Shown here: positions 48,999 through 58,386 of the stretch, one piece after another
How the letters are laid out: each line of letters opens with the position of its first letter
Position numbering within the stretch: the stretch's first letter is position 1
From: Pseudomonadota bacterium
Lineage (GTDB): Bacteria; Desulfobacterota; Binatia; UBA9968
Reading direction: 5' to 3'
NCBI GenBank assembly: GCA_021324155.1
Contig: JAJPJQ010000036.1
Span: 124,001-188,000 of the forward strand
DNA: 64,000 bases
Program-made: the position numbers and the translations under genes
The notes under the pieces: generated by a model
Database searches by the model: none
Told to the model about the DNA's origin: nothing
What the model saw: only the letters and a program-made list of their open reading frames with translations

Positions 48999-49016
48999 TT
49001 GGCTTAATGCTTGCTT
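48999..49016 (+). promoter_or_regulatory. Sigma-54 promoter
   Basis: TTGGCTTAATGCTTGCTT: the -24 GG and -12 GC are separated by exactly 10 bases, and TTGGC and TTGC match the consensus (TTGGCACGNNNNTTGCW) except in the middle. Transcription would begin about 49025, some 95 bases before the ATG at 49119. The NtrC-type regulator at 41527 is a plausible activator. Confidence 0.72.
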
Positions 49017-49118
49017 ACAGGGGTATTCACCCGAGGTCGGTAAACTAAATTCGCTATCCAGGAAAATGACTTATTGCAAATACCGCCCGTGTGGAAGCGT
49101 TCTCTCCTTGAGGTAATT

Positions 49119-50945
49119 ATGCGTTTGAAAATAATGCCTTTCGCGCTCGGCTTTATCATCCTGATGTGGTCTACCGTCGCGTCAGCGGCTCAGTTGACCC
49201 TCACCTGGGCCGATAATTCGACAAATGAAGACGGTTTTAAGGTTGAAAGGGCAACGGGCAGCTCGGGCACTTTCGCTCAGGTAATTACGGTCGGCCCGAA
49301 CATCACATCTTACACTGATACGACGGTAGTCGCGGGTACTCAATATTGCTATCGAGTCAGAGCTTACAATGTCGCGGGCGATTCTTCGTATTCGAATGCC
49401 GCCTGCGGGACCGCACAGTCGGCACCGGGCACGGTCGGCCTCTCCATTACAAAGTCTGGAAACGGGAGCGGAACGGTAACAAGCGCGCCATCGGGCGTAA
49501 ACTGTGGAACGACCTGTAACGGCAGCTTTACAACAGGCAAGGTCGTAGCCCTCACGGCCACGGCTGCTTCCGGATCGACATTCACCGGTTGGAGCGGCGA
49601 CTCCGATTGCTCGGATGGATCGGTCACTCTCACCGTCAGCAAATCGTGCACCGCGACCTTTCAGCTCCAGACTTTCACGCTTTCAGTCAATGTAGTAAAA
49701 ACGGTTACGACTGCAGGGACGGGTAACGGCTCGGTTACGAGCGCGCCGTCAGGCATTAGCTGCGGCACGGATTGTTCGGAAGCCTATTCTAACGGCGCCT
49801 CTGTAACTTTGACGGCGACGCCGGCGACAGGATCCACTTTTACCGGTTGGAGTGGCGCGTGCACGGGAACCGGAACCTGCGCCGTATCCATGAACAGCAA
49901 TAAAACCGCGACCGCGACGTTCGCTGCACAAAGCGTCAGCCTCGTCGTGTCGAAGCATGGCAAAGGAAAAGTAAGCAGCACGCCTGCGGGGATCGACTGC
50001 GGCTCCAGTTGCTCTATGTCGTCTACAAGCGGCACAAGCGTCACTTTGACGCCGGTGCCCGATGCAGGCGCGACCTTTTTGGGTTGGAGCGGCGGCGGTT
50101 GCAGCGGCGTCGGCAGCTGCACCGTAACTCTCGGTGCAAGCATTTCTGTGACAGCGAATTTCACCGCCAATACTCCGGCGATGATCGGCGTCTTCCGCCC
50201 CAGCACCGGCGAGTGGTTCCTCGATAACGGCAACGGCGCCTGGGACGGTTGCAATACCGATTCTTGTCTGTCGAATTTCGGAGATCAAGGCGACGTGCCT
50301 ATCGTCGGTCCGTGGAACGGCGGCCTGCAGAGTCTGCCGGGAGTTTTCGATAGGAGAACGGCTACGTGGTATGTCGATGCCAACGGCAACTCCGCGCTCG
50401 ACGGCTGCGAGCTCAGCACCTGCGCGTTCGTGTTCGGCCAAGCAGGCGATAAACCTGTCGTCGGCGATTGGACCGGCACCGGCCAAAAGCGCATCGGCAT
50501 CTTTCGTCCAAGCACACACAGCTGGTACTTCGACCTCAATGGCAACGAAACCCTCGATAAATGCAAGCGAACCGATCTTTGCAAAAAGAGTTTCGGCCTT
50601 GCGGGCGATATTCCCGTCGTCGGTGATTGGTCGGGAACGGGGAAAACGAAAATCGGCGTCTTTCGTCCGACCACCGGTCAGTGGATTCTCGATCTGAACG
50701 GCGACATCAAAATGGGGAAACGCTGCTCCGGCGACTTCTGCGTCTCTTCCTTCGGTCAGGCCGGCGACCTTCCCGTCGTCGGCGACTGGGACGGCAGCGG
50801 CACGGACAACATCGGCGTCTTCCGACCGAGCACCGGCGACTGGCTGCTGGACCTCAACGGCAACGGCGTATTCGAAGGCTGCGTCGTTGATCTGTGCTAC
50901 AATTTCGGGCAACAGGGTGATTTGCCGGTCGTGGGGAGTTGGTAA
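49119..50945 (+). CDS. Secreted multidomain protein: FN3, Cys-paired InlB-like repeats, five C-terminal repeats
   Basis: A 608-aa protein from the ATG at 49119 (GAGGT 5 bases before; signal peptide ending VASAAQ). The frame stays open to 49074. Domains: a fibronectin III-like unit about 25-105; three Cys-containing bacterial repeat units (about 108-180, 190-267, 269-350) of the type 'GNGSVTSAPSGISCGTDCS...FTGWSGAC'; then five tandem units from residue 352 to the end. Each of the five has 'IGVFRPSTGxWxLDLNGN', a Cys pair and 'FGQAGDLPVVGDWDGSG'. Likely an adhesin or surface protein. There is no C-terminal anchor, PEP-CTERM or LPXTG motif; it ends GDLPVVGSW. The gene follows a sigma-54 promoter. 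Confidence 0.83.
   Translation: MRLKIMPFALGFIILMWSTVASAAQLTLTWADNSTNEDGFKVERATGSSGTFAQVITVGPNITSYTDTTVVAGTQYCYRVRAYNVAGDSSYSNAACGTAQSAPGTVGLSITKSGNGSGTVTSAPSGVNCGTTCNGSFTTGKVVALTATAASGSTFTGWSGDSDCSDGSVTLTVSKSCTATFQLQTFTLSVNVVKTVTTAGTGNGSVTSAPSGISCGTDCSEAYSNGASVTLTATPATGSTFTGWSGACTGTGTCAVSMNSNKTATATFAAQSVSLVVSKHGKGKVSSTPAGIDCGSSCSMSSTSGTSVTLTPVPDAGATFLGWSGGGCSGVGSCTVTLGASISVTANFTANTPAMIGVFRPSTGEWFLDNGNGAWDGCNTDSCLSNFGDQGDVPIVGPWNGGLQSLPGVFDRRTATWYVDANGNSALDGCELSTCAFVFGQAGDKPVVGDWTGTGQKRIGIFRPSTHSWYFDLNGNETLDKCKRTDLCKKSFGLAGDIPVVGDWSGTGKTKIGVFRPTTGQWILDLNGDIKMGKRCSGDFCVSSFGQAGDLPVVGDWDGSGTDNIGVFRPSTGDWLLDLNGNGVFEGCVVDLCYNFGQQGDLPVVGSW
50175..50942 (+). repeat. Five tandem 50-54-residue coding repeats
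   Basis: Units start near 50178, 50336, 50493, 50652 and 50811. Each encodes VFRP(S/T)TxxWxxDxNGN, then a Cys pair about 10 residues apart, then FGxxGDxPVVGxW. The second unit has drifted most (LPGVFDRRTATWYVD). The third to fifth are nearest to consensus. The acidic DxNGN loops resemble calcium-binding turns of VCBS/FG-GAP repeats. Confidence 0.8.
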
Positions 50946-50991
50946 CGACCTGATCGAAATTTTCTTACATCGACAGAATGGCGAGGCATCT

Positions 50992-53900
50992 ATGCGCAGA
51001 TATGTTCTAAAGCTCGGCTTTATTATTCTATTTCTCCTTAGCACTACCACGCTCGCATCAGCGGCGACTGTTCCGACCTGGGTGAATAATTTACCGTTCT
51101 GGCAGTGGTATTCCATTCCCAACACTGCCCTCTCAAGCGTTGAGCCGAATCCGCGGCCCTTGGGTGTCACTGGTCCTTCCTCAAAGATAGTTGCATGGAA
51201 TGGGGCGACCCTAAAACGGCAGGGGAGCGTTTATCTCATCGGTGCTGCAGGTGGACATGGCGATTACGCAGGAAATGAAGTCGACGCTCTGCAGTTGAAC
51301 ACGGAAAATCCCCAATGGGTTCAAATTAGTGCGCCGTCCGCCGACAGCCAAGTCATCAACAATTCGCAATTCTACCTGGACTTGAAGCCGTCGCCGACTC
51401 ACACGTACTATGCGTCACAATTCATAAATGCTCGTAACAGAATGTTGGTCATGCCCAGCCCAGGCATGCTGCTATCGGGCCTGCCCAATCCGCCATCCGG
51501 ATGGGCGTATACCGGCGATGCAGGCTATTCTTTCAGCTTCAACGTCTCGACAAATACGTGGGACGCGCCGGAGTTCATCGCGCGATATAGCGGCGGAGGT
51601 GACTTTACCGCAGCATTAGTCGTCAAACATCCGACAACAGAAGATATCTATTATAACCGTTACGGAGCGGGCTGGTGGAAATGGACGCAAAGCACCAATT
51701 CATGGTCAAGAGTGAGTGCAAACAACGAAGCAGGTAACTATGCAGCGGCAGCCATTGACCCAGGACGTAATCGCATGCTGGTGGTCGGCAGCTATGGAGC
51801 TACGGTTGCTCCACGGGTAAGGGATCTGAACGGCAATCTTATTTCCGCAAGCTTCGGTGGTTTGGGCTCCGGCCCATTGACGTTATCAGGCTACCCAGGG
51901 ATTGTTTACGATGAGACAAATGATAAATTTTTAGTATTTTACAATTCGGGTTCCGGCATTAGGATGTATCGCGTTGATGCTGCAACCTGGTTTGTAGACG
52001 CGCCGAGTGTAACTGGAACGCTCCCAAGCGATCGGCAAAATGGTATTCAGAACTCAGTCCAGTATGTGCCCGAGCTCGGCGGAGTTGTTATTGCAAATTC
52101 ATACACCGGCAACGTCATGTTCATGCGAACGTCCGGAGGCGGTGGTACAACGACTCCGCCGCCGCCGGACACTACTCCTCCAACCACTCCGTCCGGGCTA
52201 AGTGTAACGGCGATATCGTCTTCCCAGATCGATCTTTCGTGGAATGCATCGACGGATAATGTTGGTGTCACTGGCTATCGAGTTTACCGTGGCGGCGTAC
52301 AAATTGGCATCGCTACAAATACATCGTATCAAGACACCGGCCTTTCTGCATCAACGCAATATTCCTACACCGTGGCTGCCGCCGACGCCGCGGGAAATCT
52401 GTCGTCTCAAACAAATGCTGTAAGTGCGACAACCCAGGCTCGCACGTCAACGCCTCCATCCGGACTACCTTCTTTGACTCTCACCTCGACGAGCTCAGGG
52501 ATCAAACCCTTTGCAGTCGGCCATGTGTTTAAGCAAGGCGATGTGCCCGGCGGGTCGACGATTTCCGCTAACGTAACAGATTTTCAGGCCACGATTAAAA
52601 ATACCTGGCCGGATGGAAGTGCGAGATTTGCAATACTCTCAGGACGAGCTTCCTTAACAGCGAATACTCCTCTCGCCGTCAACCTCACTGTCGCCGCACC
52701 ACAGTCAGGCACAGCTCTCACAGAAGCAGATCTCGCGAACACGGGTATTACTGCGTCTATCCAATTCGGTTCGGTTGGAACCGTGAATCTTACGGATCTG
52801 ATCGGCGTAACCAGTACTCTCAGCAACGGAAGAATGACTCCTGGCCGAGTGCGGACATGGGTCAGCGGTCCTAAGATGTCGAGTTGGATCTACTATTCCA
52901 GAATCGGCTCGGATCCTCTTTTGTCCGCATGGTTCGAGGTACGCCTGTGGTCAGACGGTTCCGTCGAAGTTCTGCCGTGGGTGGAAAACTCTACATTGAA
53001 TGTGACGAACCCCAGCGGGAAGGGACCCGCAACCGTCACCTTCACTCTCGGCGGTTCACAACGATACAGCGGCACCCTCACGCTCGGACATCACACCCGC
53101 GCAGTGCTTGGGAGTGGTTCGACTTTCAGCCATTGGCTCGGCACTAATCCTGCGGTCACTCCAAAACATGATGTTGCTTATCTCCAGGCCACAAAGATGG
53201 TTCCAACTTACCGAGGCACCACAGCAAGCAACTCAGCATTATGGTCGCGCATCAAGCAAACATACACACCGCTGACGGAAGCTAACGTGCGATACGTGGG
53301 GATGGGCTCAGCGGGATATGCTCCATTCATCGGTCCTCTGCCGGAATGGGACGTTGCTTATTTAACAAGCCAGGGCGACTCACGCGCTTTAGCGTCGGTT
53401 ACCGTCAACGCGTACGCCGCCGGCGGCTTCGACATTCATTTTCGAGACGAGACGACAAATCAACCGCCCAAATTTTCCAGTTATCCAAATCTTTTGATCG
53501 GTGATAACGAGCCCGCCGGGCTGGGCACAAGCAGCACCAATACATTTACTCCGACCGCTAGTGGCACCAGCGGCGCCGGTTGGGATACGCCGCATCATCC
53601 TTCTTTGGGATACATGGCCTACCTTCTGCTCGGGCGCTTTTACTTCCTTGAAGAAACCCAATTCGTTTCAACGATGATTTATCTGCAGAACACAGATACC
53701 AACCGGCAATTTAGTCAAGGTGTCTTGCGCACAGATGTTGGTGCACTAACTACGCGCGGTGCTGCATGGGCATTGCGTACTTTGGTTCAAGCCGCGGCAA
53801 TCACGCCCGACGGAGATGCTTTACAGACAGAGCTTTTGAACAGTTGGGCCAACAATATAGCCTACTACCACGCAAAATATGTCGCCCAGCCAAATAACCC

Positions 53901-54546
53901 GCAAGGATGGGCGAAGCCTTATAGCAACTACAATGATCCTAATAGTCCTTACTACAATGCCACGTGGATGGAAGACTTTTTGACCTTCTCGTTTGGCTTC
54001 GGCAGCGCGATAAACTTAAATATTACAACCGCAAACAAAGCCAAATTGGACGCTTTGTTTGCATGGAAAGCGCAAAGCATTATAGGTCGCCTCGGAGGAA
54101 GCGGTGCTACCGAATTTTATTTTGCCGATGCAGCCCAGTATGTGTTCCCAGTCGCCTCATCGGCATCTTCCAATTGGGATACCGGCAGCGGACCTTGGTA
54201 CAACAATTTTGGCGAAGCTTACAACGCTCTCAAATCGTCTACAAATCCGAACGGCGCATGCAGCCTATGCACAGGCACGGGTAACAGCCTACGCGGCGGT
54301 AATTTCCCAGACGCAACAAGTTACTGGGGAAATCTTCAGCCTGCGATTTCCTATGCCGTTCAATTAAACGTGACAGGGGCGACGGCGGCATACAATAGAA
54401 TGATAGGAGCAACAAATTGGTCTCAGCTGACGGCGGGTTTTAATGACGATCCGGTTTGGGGCGTTGCTCCGTCGAGCACATCTGGTACGCCGCCGCCACC
54501 GCCACCCAGCTCCCCCTCAACACCATCGAATTTGAGCGTGCAATAG
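50992..54546 (+). CDS. Large secreted protein: beta-propeller-like N-terminus, FN3 domain, alpha-rich C-terminal region
   Basis: A 1184-aa protein from the ATG at 50992 with a signal peptide ending LASAAT; the frame's earlier part overlaps the previous gene. About 26-380 is Gly/Trp-rich with Kelch-like repeats. A Pro/Thr linker (near 382-395) precedes an FN3 domain (about 400-483, 'SQIDLSWNASTDNVGVTGYRVYRGG'). From about 490 a beta-rich part and then a helical part with many aromatic residues ('YNATWMEDFLTFSFGFG', 'EWDVAYLTSQGD') resemble the toroid of polysaccharide lyases, though no catalytic set was recognised. The end, 'PPPPPPSSPSTPSNLSVQ', is the start of another FN3 domain cut short by a stop. 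GC content is lower than in most of the window. Confidence 0.78.
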   Translation: MRRYVLKLGFIILFLLSTTTLASAATVPTWVNNLPFWQWYSIPNTALSSVEPNPRPLGVTGPSSKIVAWNGATLKRQGSVYLIGAAGGHGDYAGNEVDALQLNTENPQWVQISAPSADSQVINNSQFYLDLKPSPTHTYYASQFINARNRMLVMPSPGMLLSGLPNPPSGWAYTGDAGYSFSFNVSTNTWDAPEFIARYSGGGDFTAALVVKHPTTEDIYYNRYGAGWWKWTQSTNSWSRVSANNEAGNYAAAAIDPGRNRMLVVGSYGATVAPRVRDLNGNLISASFGGLGSGPLTLSGYPGIVYDETNDKFLVFYNSGSGIRMYRVDAATWFVDAPSVTGTLPSDRQNGIQNSVQYVPELGGVVIANSYTGNVMFMRTSGGGGTTTPPPPDTTPPTTPSGLSVTAISSSQIDLSWNASTDNVGVTGYRVYRGGVQIGIATNTSYQDTGLSASTQYSYTVAAADAAGNLSSQTNAVSATTQARTSTPPSGLPSLTLTSTSSGIKPFAVGHVFKQGDVPGGSTISANVTDFQATIKNTWPDGSARFAILSGRASLTANTPLAVNLTVAAPQSGTALTEADLANTGITASIQFGSVGTVNLTDLIGVTSTLSNGRMTPGRVRTWVSGPKMSSWIYYSRIGSDPLLSAWFEVRLWSDGSVEVLPWVENSTLNVTNPSGKGPATVTFTLGGSQRYSGTLTLGHHTRAVLGSGSTFSHWLGTNPAVTPKHDVAYLQATKMVPTYRGTTASNSALWSRIKQTYTPLTEANVRYVGMGSAGYAPFIGPLPEWDVAYLTSQGDSRALASVTVNAYAAGGFDIHFRDETTNQPPKFSSYPNLLIGDNEPAGLGTSSTNTFTPTASGTSGAGWDTPHHPSLGYMAYLLLGRFYFLEETQFVSTMIYLQNTDTNRQFSQGVLRTDVGALTTRGAAWALRTLVQAAAITPDGDALQTELLNSWANNIAYYHAKYVAQPNNPQGWAKPYSNYNDPNSPYYNATWMEDFLTFSFGFGSAINLNITTANKAKLDALFAWKAQSIIGRLGGSGATEFYFADAAQYVFPVASSASSNWDTGSGPWYNNFGEAYNALKSSTNPNGACSLCTGTGNSLRGGNFPDATSYWGNLQPAISYAVQLNVTGATAAYNRMIGATNWSQLTAGFNDDPVWGVAPSSTSGTPPPPPPSSPSTPSNLSVQ

Positions 54547-54570
54547 ATCTTTGAAAGCTCATGTTCAAGA

Positions 54571-55788
54571 TTACCAGGGGTGAGGTGGCGAAGAGCATTT
54601 CTCATGTGTGATACCGGCTTTCGCCAAAAGGTCATCGAGACGCAGTAGGGCATTTGACCAGCTGAGTTCGGCCTCAACATATTCTCTACCGCCGGCTGAC
54701 AGTCTCATGCCCAGATCGTCGTCGTCTAAAACAGAAATGACTTGATCGGCGAAAGTCTGTCGATCATCCGCAATTAGCAGCCGCGCTTGTGCGTTGACTC
54801 CCAGACCTTTAGCCGCCTTAGAGGTCGCGACTACAGGAATACCCATTGCCATGGACTCAAGAATCTTATTCTGAGTTCCACGAGCAATTCTCAAAGGAGC
54901 TATCGATACTGCCGCATCGGACATCGCTTGCCGCACATCCGCCACATATCCAGTCACTGACACGTTCGGGCCTTTTGCAAGCTCTTGAACCGATTTCACC
55001 GGATTTGAGCCTACGATCCGGAGCGCCGCGCCGGGCCTTTTGTTACGAATTAAAGGAAATATCTCCTTAGCAAAGAAATTTATTCCATCGACATTCGGGA
55101 AATAGTCCATTCGGCCTAGGAAAACGATAACCTTCGATCCCGGTTTCTTTTGATTCTGACGAAAATAACTTGCGTCAACACCGTTATGAATGACGCTGCA
55201 AGGCACATGGACATCGAGTGCCTTGAATTCTTCAAGCTCTGCTGGGCTGATTACTGCAGATTGGTCGAACTGCTGAGCGACTCCACGCTCGTATCGGCGC
55301 AGCTTGGCGGCCTCAAGCGCATAGCCCAACGATAAAGGAAAGGCTTTATACTTCGAATATTCCATCCACTTGGCAGAGTCGATGTCGCAATAGTCCAATA
55401 CTTTCCAAGCAGGATGCGGTCGACGCACATACTGTGCCGCAAACGCGCAGAAAACAAATATGGCGTCGAATTTGACCGTGTGAAGCCTTTCATCAATGCG
55501 CCTTTGTAGATTATCGGACCAAAAATACGCGACGGACGCCGGAACTGAAGTTGGAAAAGCTTTCAACGCCTGTAGCCAACGATTCCGTGGCGGAAGAATT
55601 TCGACGATCAGATCATCGCATGCATCGCGTAATCCTGACGCTTGGCGAAGTTCTTCCTCGGACTCTGCGAGGCTTGCTACTGTAACGGAATGTTTTTCAC
55701 TAAGATGGCGAATAAAATAATAGGCTCGAATTTTCGCGCCATGATCCGGTGGATAGGGAAGACGATGGCTGAGGAAAAGTATCCTCAT
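54571..55788 (-). CDS. Glycosyltransferase, exosortase/PEP-CTERM-associated sugar transferase type (TIGR03087-like)
   Basis: A 405-aa GT-B glycosyltransferase. The N-terminus 'MRILFLSHRLPYPPDHGAKIRAYYFIRHLSE' is characteristic of the STP1 sugar transferases that travel with EpsH/exosortase loci. The C-terminal nucleotide-sugar side has 'VIFLGRMDYFPNVDGINFFAKEIFP', 'VTGYVADVRQAMSDAAVSIAPLRIARGTQNKILESMAMGIPVVATSKAAKG' (about 283-333) with the conserved Glu. It is convergent with the large secreted protein gene and starts 5 bases after the ligase-like gene ends. Confidence 0.85.
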   Translation of the reverse strand: MRILFLSHRLPYPPDHGAKIRAYYFIRHLSEKHSVTVASLAESEEELRQASGLRDACDDLIVEILPPRNRWLQALKAFPTSVPASVAYFWSDNLQRRIDERLHTVKFDAIFVFCAFAAQYVRRPHPAWKVLDYCDIDSAKWMEYSKYKAFPLSLGYALEAAKLRRYERGVAQQFDQSAVISPAELEEFKALDVHVPCSVIHNGVDASYFRQNQKKPGSKVIVFLGRMDYFPNVDGINFFAKEIFPLIRNKRPGAALRIVGSNPVKSVQELAKGPNVSVTGYVADVRQAMSDAAVSIAPLRIARGTQNKILESMAMGIPVVATSKAAKGLGVNAQARLLIADDRQTFADQVISVLDDDDLGMRLSAGGREYVEAELSWSNALLRLDDLLAKAGITHEKCSSPPHPW

Positions 55789-55793
55789 TCTGG

Positions 55794-57122
55794 TCAGGCT
55801 TGTGAGAAGTTCGGGATTCTCGTGGCGTGCGGCACAATGTTCTTACTTCCAATCACAAAGGGCTTTATCTCCTCTCGTCGTCTTAGTCCTTTGACTATCA
55901 CAATAAAGGCGATGAAATAGTAGAGTAAATCGAAGTAAGCTGCGTCGATGAATGTACCGACAACTAAGTAAACGACTAAAGCGCTCTTGGTCATGTCGAC
56001 AAAATCTACGACGTGCTCTTTCCCGGCATAATTCTCTGACCGAAGACGCGTTAGTGACCTGAAGCAGCAGAGCAACAGCGACAACCAGATGATTGAACCC
56101 GGCATTCCCTGCTCACCAAATATCGTCAGCCACGTGCTATGGCATGACCACACCTTTCCTGGCCACCTGTCCTGAAACTCCGGATAAAATTTGTCGTAAC
56201 TTTCCAGCGTATAATAATCGAATCCGCCGCCGACCAACGGACGGGCAAATCCAACACGTCGGCAAAACTCCCAATTCCAAAATCGGCTTTGAGCCGACGT
56301 TTCCTGCTCATAATTGACCAGATCGTCATATCGTTGCACCAAATGTTGGGGAGCAATCATAGGCGCAACGCTTACAAGTACCATCGTCAATGCGCCGACT
56401 ACGCCGACCATGAGAAATTTGTTTTTGCTTTTGAGCACGCTAAGAGCCGTCGCGGCAAGCATCCCAATCCAAGCGCCTCGTGAATAGGTGCAAATGATTG
56501 CCGGATACGAAAACAACAACATGGCTTTAATTGAAAGACGCAGCCATTGCGCCTGGGCATTTTTCAACAAATAAATCAAAATCGGAATATTCATCGCGAG
56601 CGCGAGGCCGATCGAATTATTCGCGTAAAGGAAACTATTCTCCGGCCCGTAGACGATCATGCCGCCGCCGGTCGCCACGGCAAATATGCCGCCCTTTAGT
56701 CCGTAAAATCCCAAGGAAAGGCCAATAACGCTTACGAGCAGATGAAGCTTTTCGCTTGTATTAATCAGAACGATGGTGAGAATAATCATTAAAAAAATTT
56801 TTGAAACGTACACATACTTCTCTAAGGCTGTGTCCGGATAAAGCGCGAACATCGTCGAAATTCCCATGAAGCCCCAGAACAAAATCAGCAAAAACAATTC
56901 TCGATGTAATGGAAATGCCTTTCGTTCCGAGGAGATGAACGTTCCAACGAGTGTGCTGGCGGCTACCATCTGTGAAAATGGCATCGTGCGAGCAAAGCCC
57001 CATGTAAAGCTTTGGGGGGCAAAGACTCCGAGAAAAACATATGCGAGCAACCCGATGGACGGACGCATAATTCCCGCCAAAGCTGCGATGGTGACAATGC
57101 CTAATAGTATGATGTCACGCAT
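55794..57122 (-). CDS. O-glycosylation ligase-like polytopic protein, exosortase A-associated type (TIGR03097-like)
   Basis: A 442-aa membrane protein with ten or more helices. 'MRDIILLGIVTIAALAGIMRPSIGLLAYVFLGVFAPQSFTWGFA' at the N-terminus and 'PENSFLYANNSIGLALAMNIPI' and 'YSRGAWIGM' (the Wzy_C/O-antigen ligase region, about 205-215) match this family. Such proteins transfer or polymerise lipid-linked glycans in the periplasm. A periplasmic loop 'GFDYYTLESYDKFYPEFQDRWPGKVWSCHSTWLTIFGEQG' (about 300) holds the conserved His. It lies between two glycosyltransferases with 5- and 10-base gaps. Confidence 0.86.
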   Translation of the reverse strand: MRDIILLGIVTIAALAGIMRPSIGLLAYVFLGVFAPQSFTWGFARTMPFSQMVAASTLVGTFISSERKAFPLHRELFLLILFWGFMGISTMFALYPDTALEKYVYVSKIFLMIILTIVLINTSEKLHLLVSVIGLSLGFYGLKGGIFAVATGGGMIVYGPENSFLYANNSIGLALAMNIPILIYLLKNAQAQWLRLSIKAMLLFSYPAIICTYSRGAWIGMLAATALSVLKSKNKFLMVGVVGALTMVLVSVAPMIAPQHLVQRYDDLVNYEQETSAQSRFWNWEFCRRVGFARPLVGGGFDYYTLESYDKFYPEFQDRWPGKVWSCHSTWLTIFGEQGMPGSIIWLSLLLCCFRSLTRLRSENYAGKEHVVDFVDMTKSALVVYLVVGTFIDAAYFDLLYYFIAFIVIVKGLRRREEIKPFVIGSKNIVPHATRIPNFSQA

Positions 57123-57132
57123 GGTCGTGAGC

Positions 57133-58377
57133 TTAACTTTCTGGCGCCATTTGATGTAGGCAATTTGACAGTTCTAGGGTCTGATGTTTTCGAGAAAAGC
57201 GTTTTACCATTGCTGGATCCGGCAGTTCATGTCTCTTGGCTCGAACAGCATCGATAAACGAGGGAAGTCGTCTGTAAATTTCATCTTCATCCGCTAGATC
57301 AATAATGGTGGCACCGCCAACCTGGACTAACAGGGCACTCGTATCGCCCGCGCTAGTAGTCAATGCTAAAATAGGCTTTCGTAATCTCAGATATTCATAC
57401 GCTTTGGCGGGAATTTGATGATCGCAAGAGCCCGCTTGCAAAATTATCAAAGCATCCGCATCGGCACAGTCGTTAAGCGCTTCGCGATATGGCAGAGGCG
57501 GCAACAATCGCACAATATCGTCGATATTTAGTTCGGCAAGCAGTTTGCCATAATAGGCCTCTGAGCCGCTTGCCCGAAGATCAACGATAAGTTCTCTTGC
57601 GTTAACGCGTCCCTCTTTCTTCAATCGAGCAATCGCCCGAAAGAACGCGCGAGGATCTCTATCGTCTGTGTAAATTAATCCGGCGTGCAGAAGTCGAACG
57701 GGACGCGCGTGACAACTAGCACTCGGCTCGGAATTGATGCCGTCAAAATCATCATCGTCGAAGCCATTCGGAATTAGAATACAATTTTCAGACTTCAGCG
57801 CCGGATATCGGGTAAGGTACATCTGACGGGTGGAAGAAGCGGTGAAAACGAAACGAGCTGCGTGCTTTACCGCTCGACGCTCGATCCATAGATAGGTGCG
57901 GCGTGTCCAAACGTCTCGTGGATAATGATCTTCGGTCATTGAATCTCGAAAATCGGCAATCCAAGGTAGACCGGTCAAACGCTTCAAGGTCAAGCCGATT
58001 AGATGAGCCGTTGCGATTGGATAGGTAGACCATATAACACTTGGTTTGTACCGTTTAATTAGGCTCAATCCGCTGATTACCGCGCCGCACCACCAACTTA
58101 CCCACTGATCGGGCAAAGCCATGCTACGAAGATACCGTCCTCCGACAGATAAATGGCGTGCAGTGTCGCAAGCAAACGCACGGCGCACAACAACGTTCTG
58201 CGGTATTTCGGCAAGTTGCTGCACACCTGTTTTCGGGTAGGCCCGGGGGTTGGCAGTTAAGACAATCGGCTGCCAGCCGTTCTCGGGCAAATATCTTGAA
58301 AACTTCAGCGTCCGGTGGACTCCACTACCCCCTTCAAAAGGCGGATAGTGAAATGCGATCATTAGAACTTTTGGCAT
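57133..58377 (-). CDS. Group 1-like (GT4) glycosyltransferase
   Basis: A 414-aa GT-B enzyme. N-terminal 'PKVLMIAFHYPPFEGGSGVHRTLKFSRYLPENGWQPIVLT', central 'LPWIADFRDSMTEDHYPRDVWTRR', then 'RLLHAGLIYTDDRDPRAFFRAIARLKKEG' and the C-terminal 'PAKAYEYLRLRKPILALTTSAGDTSALL' with Glu in the sugar-nucleotide site. ATG at 58377 is used; a TTG precedes it directly. It is one of the exopolysaccharide assembly genes between the ligase-like gene and the aminotransferase. Confidence 0.85.
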   Translation of the reverse strand: MPKVLMIAFHYPPFEGGSGVHRTLKFSRYLPENGWQPIVLTANPRAYPKTGVQQLAEIPQNVVVRRAFACDTARHLSVGGRYLRSMALPDQWVSWWCGAVISGLSLIKRYKPSVIWSTYPIATAHLIGLTLKRLTGLPWIADFRDSMTEDHYPRDVWTRRTYLWIERRAVKHAARFVFTASSTRQMYLTRYPALKSENCILIPNGFDDDDFDGINSEPSASCHARPVRLLHAGLIYTDDRDPRAFFRAIARLKKEGRVNARELIVDLRASGSEAYYGKLLAELNIDDIVRLLPPLPYREALNDCADADALIILQAGSCDHQIPAKAYEYLRLRKPILALTTSAGDTSALLVQVGGATIIDLADEDEIYRRLPSFIDAVRAKRHELPDPAMVKRFSRKHQTLELSNCLHQMAPES

Positions 58378-58386
58378 CAAAGCTCT

